A stretch of DNA of 5,620 nucleotides, from NCBI GenBank assembly GCA_947448105.1, contig CANFNE010000171.1:1-5620 (forward strand). Reading direction: 5' to 3'. The notes beneath the pieces were generated by a model. The model searched no databases, was not told the DNA's origin, and saw nothing but the letters and a program-made list of their open reading frames with translations. The stretch is from Burkholderiales bacterium (GTDB taxonomy: Bacteria > Pseudomonadota > Gammaproteobacteria > Burkholderiales > Burkholderiaceae_C). Below are positions 5,047 through 5,620 of the stretch, one piece after another (position 1 is the stretch's first letter; the number at the start of each line of letters is the position of its first letter). A program made the translations under genes and the position numbers.

Positions 5047-5620
5047 ATGGCGATACCGCAAACCTTTATCCAAGAGCTGATTGCCCGCGCCGATGTGGTC
5101 GACATCGTCGGGCGCTACGTGCAGCTCAAAAAGGGCGGCGCCAATTTCATGGGCCTGTGCCCTTTTCATGGCGAAAAGTCGCCGTCCTTCTCGGTCAGCC
5201 CCACCAAACAGTTCTACCACTGCTTTGGCTGCGGCAAAAACGGCAATGCCATCGGCTTTTTGATGGACCACGCCGGCATGACCTTCGTCGAAGCCGTGCA
5301 CGACTTAGCGCAGCAATACGGCATGCAAGTGCCCGAAGACGAAGCCTCGCCCCAAGACCGCGCCCGCGCGCAGGAGCAAAAAGAAAAGCAGCACACCCTG
5401 ACCAGCGTGCTCGAAAAAGCCGGTGAGGCCTACCGCCGCCAGCTCAAAGACGCGCCCGGCGCCGTGGCCTACCTCAAAGGCCGGGGTCTGTCGGGCGACA
5501 TTGCCAAACAATTTGGCCTGGGCTACGCGCCCGAAGGCTGGCGCAGCCTGGCCAGCATCTTCCCCAGCTACGACGACCCGCTCTTAGTGGAAAGCGGCCT
5601 GGTGATCAGCAACGCCGAAG
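5047..5620 (+). CDS. dnaG: DNA primase, N-terminal part (C-terminus beyond window)
   Basis: DnaG makes the short RNA primers for chromosome replication and works with the replicative helicase. The 191 visible residues begin MAIPQTFIQELIARADVVDI, the conserved primase N-terminus, which fixes the ATG at 5047. The CHC2 zinc-binding domain is complete: Cys38 and His41 in LCPFHGEKSPSFSVS, Cys59 and Cys62 in FYHCFGCGKNGNAIGF. The sequence then continues through MTFVEAVHDLAQQYGMQVPE (78-97), a charged helical linker rich in Gln, Glu, Lys and Arg (about 100-120), and the start of the next domain (YLKGRGLSGDIAKQFGLGYA, about 144-163). The catalytic TOPRIM part and helicase-binding domain lie beyond the right edge; the full protein is normally about 600 residues or more. 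It starts 42 bases after ggt on the same strand. rpsU, often directly before dnaG, is not here. No Shine-Dalgarno sequence is obvious: the bases just before the ATG are GGGCGG. Confidence 0.96.
   Translation, partial: MAIPQTFIQELIARADVVDIVGRYVQLKKGGANFMGLCPFHGEKSPSFSVSPTKQFYHCFGCGKNGNAIGFLMDHAGMTFVEAVHDLAQQYGMQVPEDEASPQDRARAQEQKEKQHTLTSVLEKAGEAYRRQLKDAPGAVAYLKGRGLSGDIAKQFGLGYAPEGWRSLASIFPSYDDPLLVESGLVISNAE

Noticed and set aside
4444..5301. 285-codon minus-strand open frame opposite the end of ggt and the start of dnaG
   Set aside because: It is antisense to two conserved genes, including the dnaG zinc finger, and its translation is rich in Gly, Ala and His with no known motif.

Overview
The window looks like ordinary chromosomal DNA from a high-GC betaproteobacterium, most likely Burkholderiales and probably Comamonadaceae-like. 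This rests on the GC-rich third codon positions, the protein flavours (SlyX ending in PPHY, a ScoA of the Burkholderiales type, a PAS-LuxR regulator) and the tight gene packing. No mobile element, CRISPR array, rRNA or tRNA is visible. Codon and base use look uniform across the window, so nothing points to recent transfer.

Layout, left to right. (1) A minus-strand pair encodes the two subunits of a succinyl-CoA:3-ketoacid (or 3-oxoadipate) CoA-transferase. scoA is complete with a GTG start; scoB follows after 2 bases and runs off the left edge. (2) A 124-base divergent intergenic region carries a near-perfect 22-base palindrome. (3) Divergent from scoAB is a short PAS plus LuxR-HTH regulator, the best candidate to bind that palindrome, followed by a small slyX gene. 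(4) Convergent with slyX is a pcaC-type 4-carboxymuconolactone decarboxylase on the minus strand. (5) Divergent from pcaC is a two-gene plus-strand unit: an AhpD-like protein with a complete E-x11-CxxC-x3-H motif, whose stop codon overlaps the start of an exported gamma-glutamyltranspeptidase-family protein (TAATG overlap). (6) After 42 bases dnaG (primase) begins and runs off the right edge.

How the genes may work together: the CoA-transferase activates acetoacetate or 3-oxoadipate with succinyl-CoA, and PcaC acts upstream of the same CoA-transfer step in the beta-ketoadipate pathway. Catabolism of ketoacids or aromatic ring-cleavage products is therefore a plausible theme for the left half, although no other pca gene is visible. 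The AhpD-like/Ggt pair suggests thiol, peroxide or glutathione chemistry, which is inference from family membership and translational coupling only. dnaG is housekeeping.

I found no clearly undescribed system. The points most worth a second look are the palindrome between scoA and the PAS-LuxR gene, a Ggt active site that departs from the classical enzyme, a repeat-built C-terminal tail on ScoA, and a -10-like hexamer placed so that dnaG could be transcribed without a leader.
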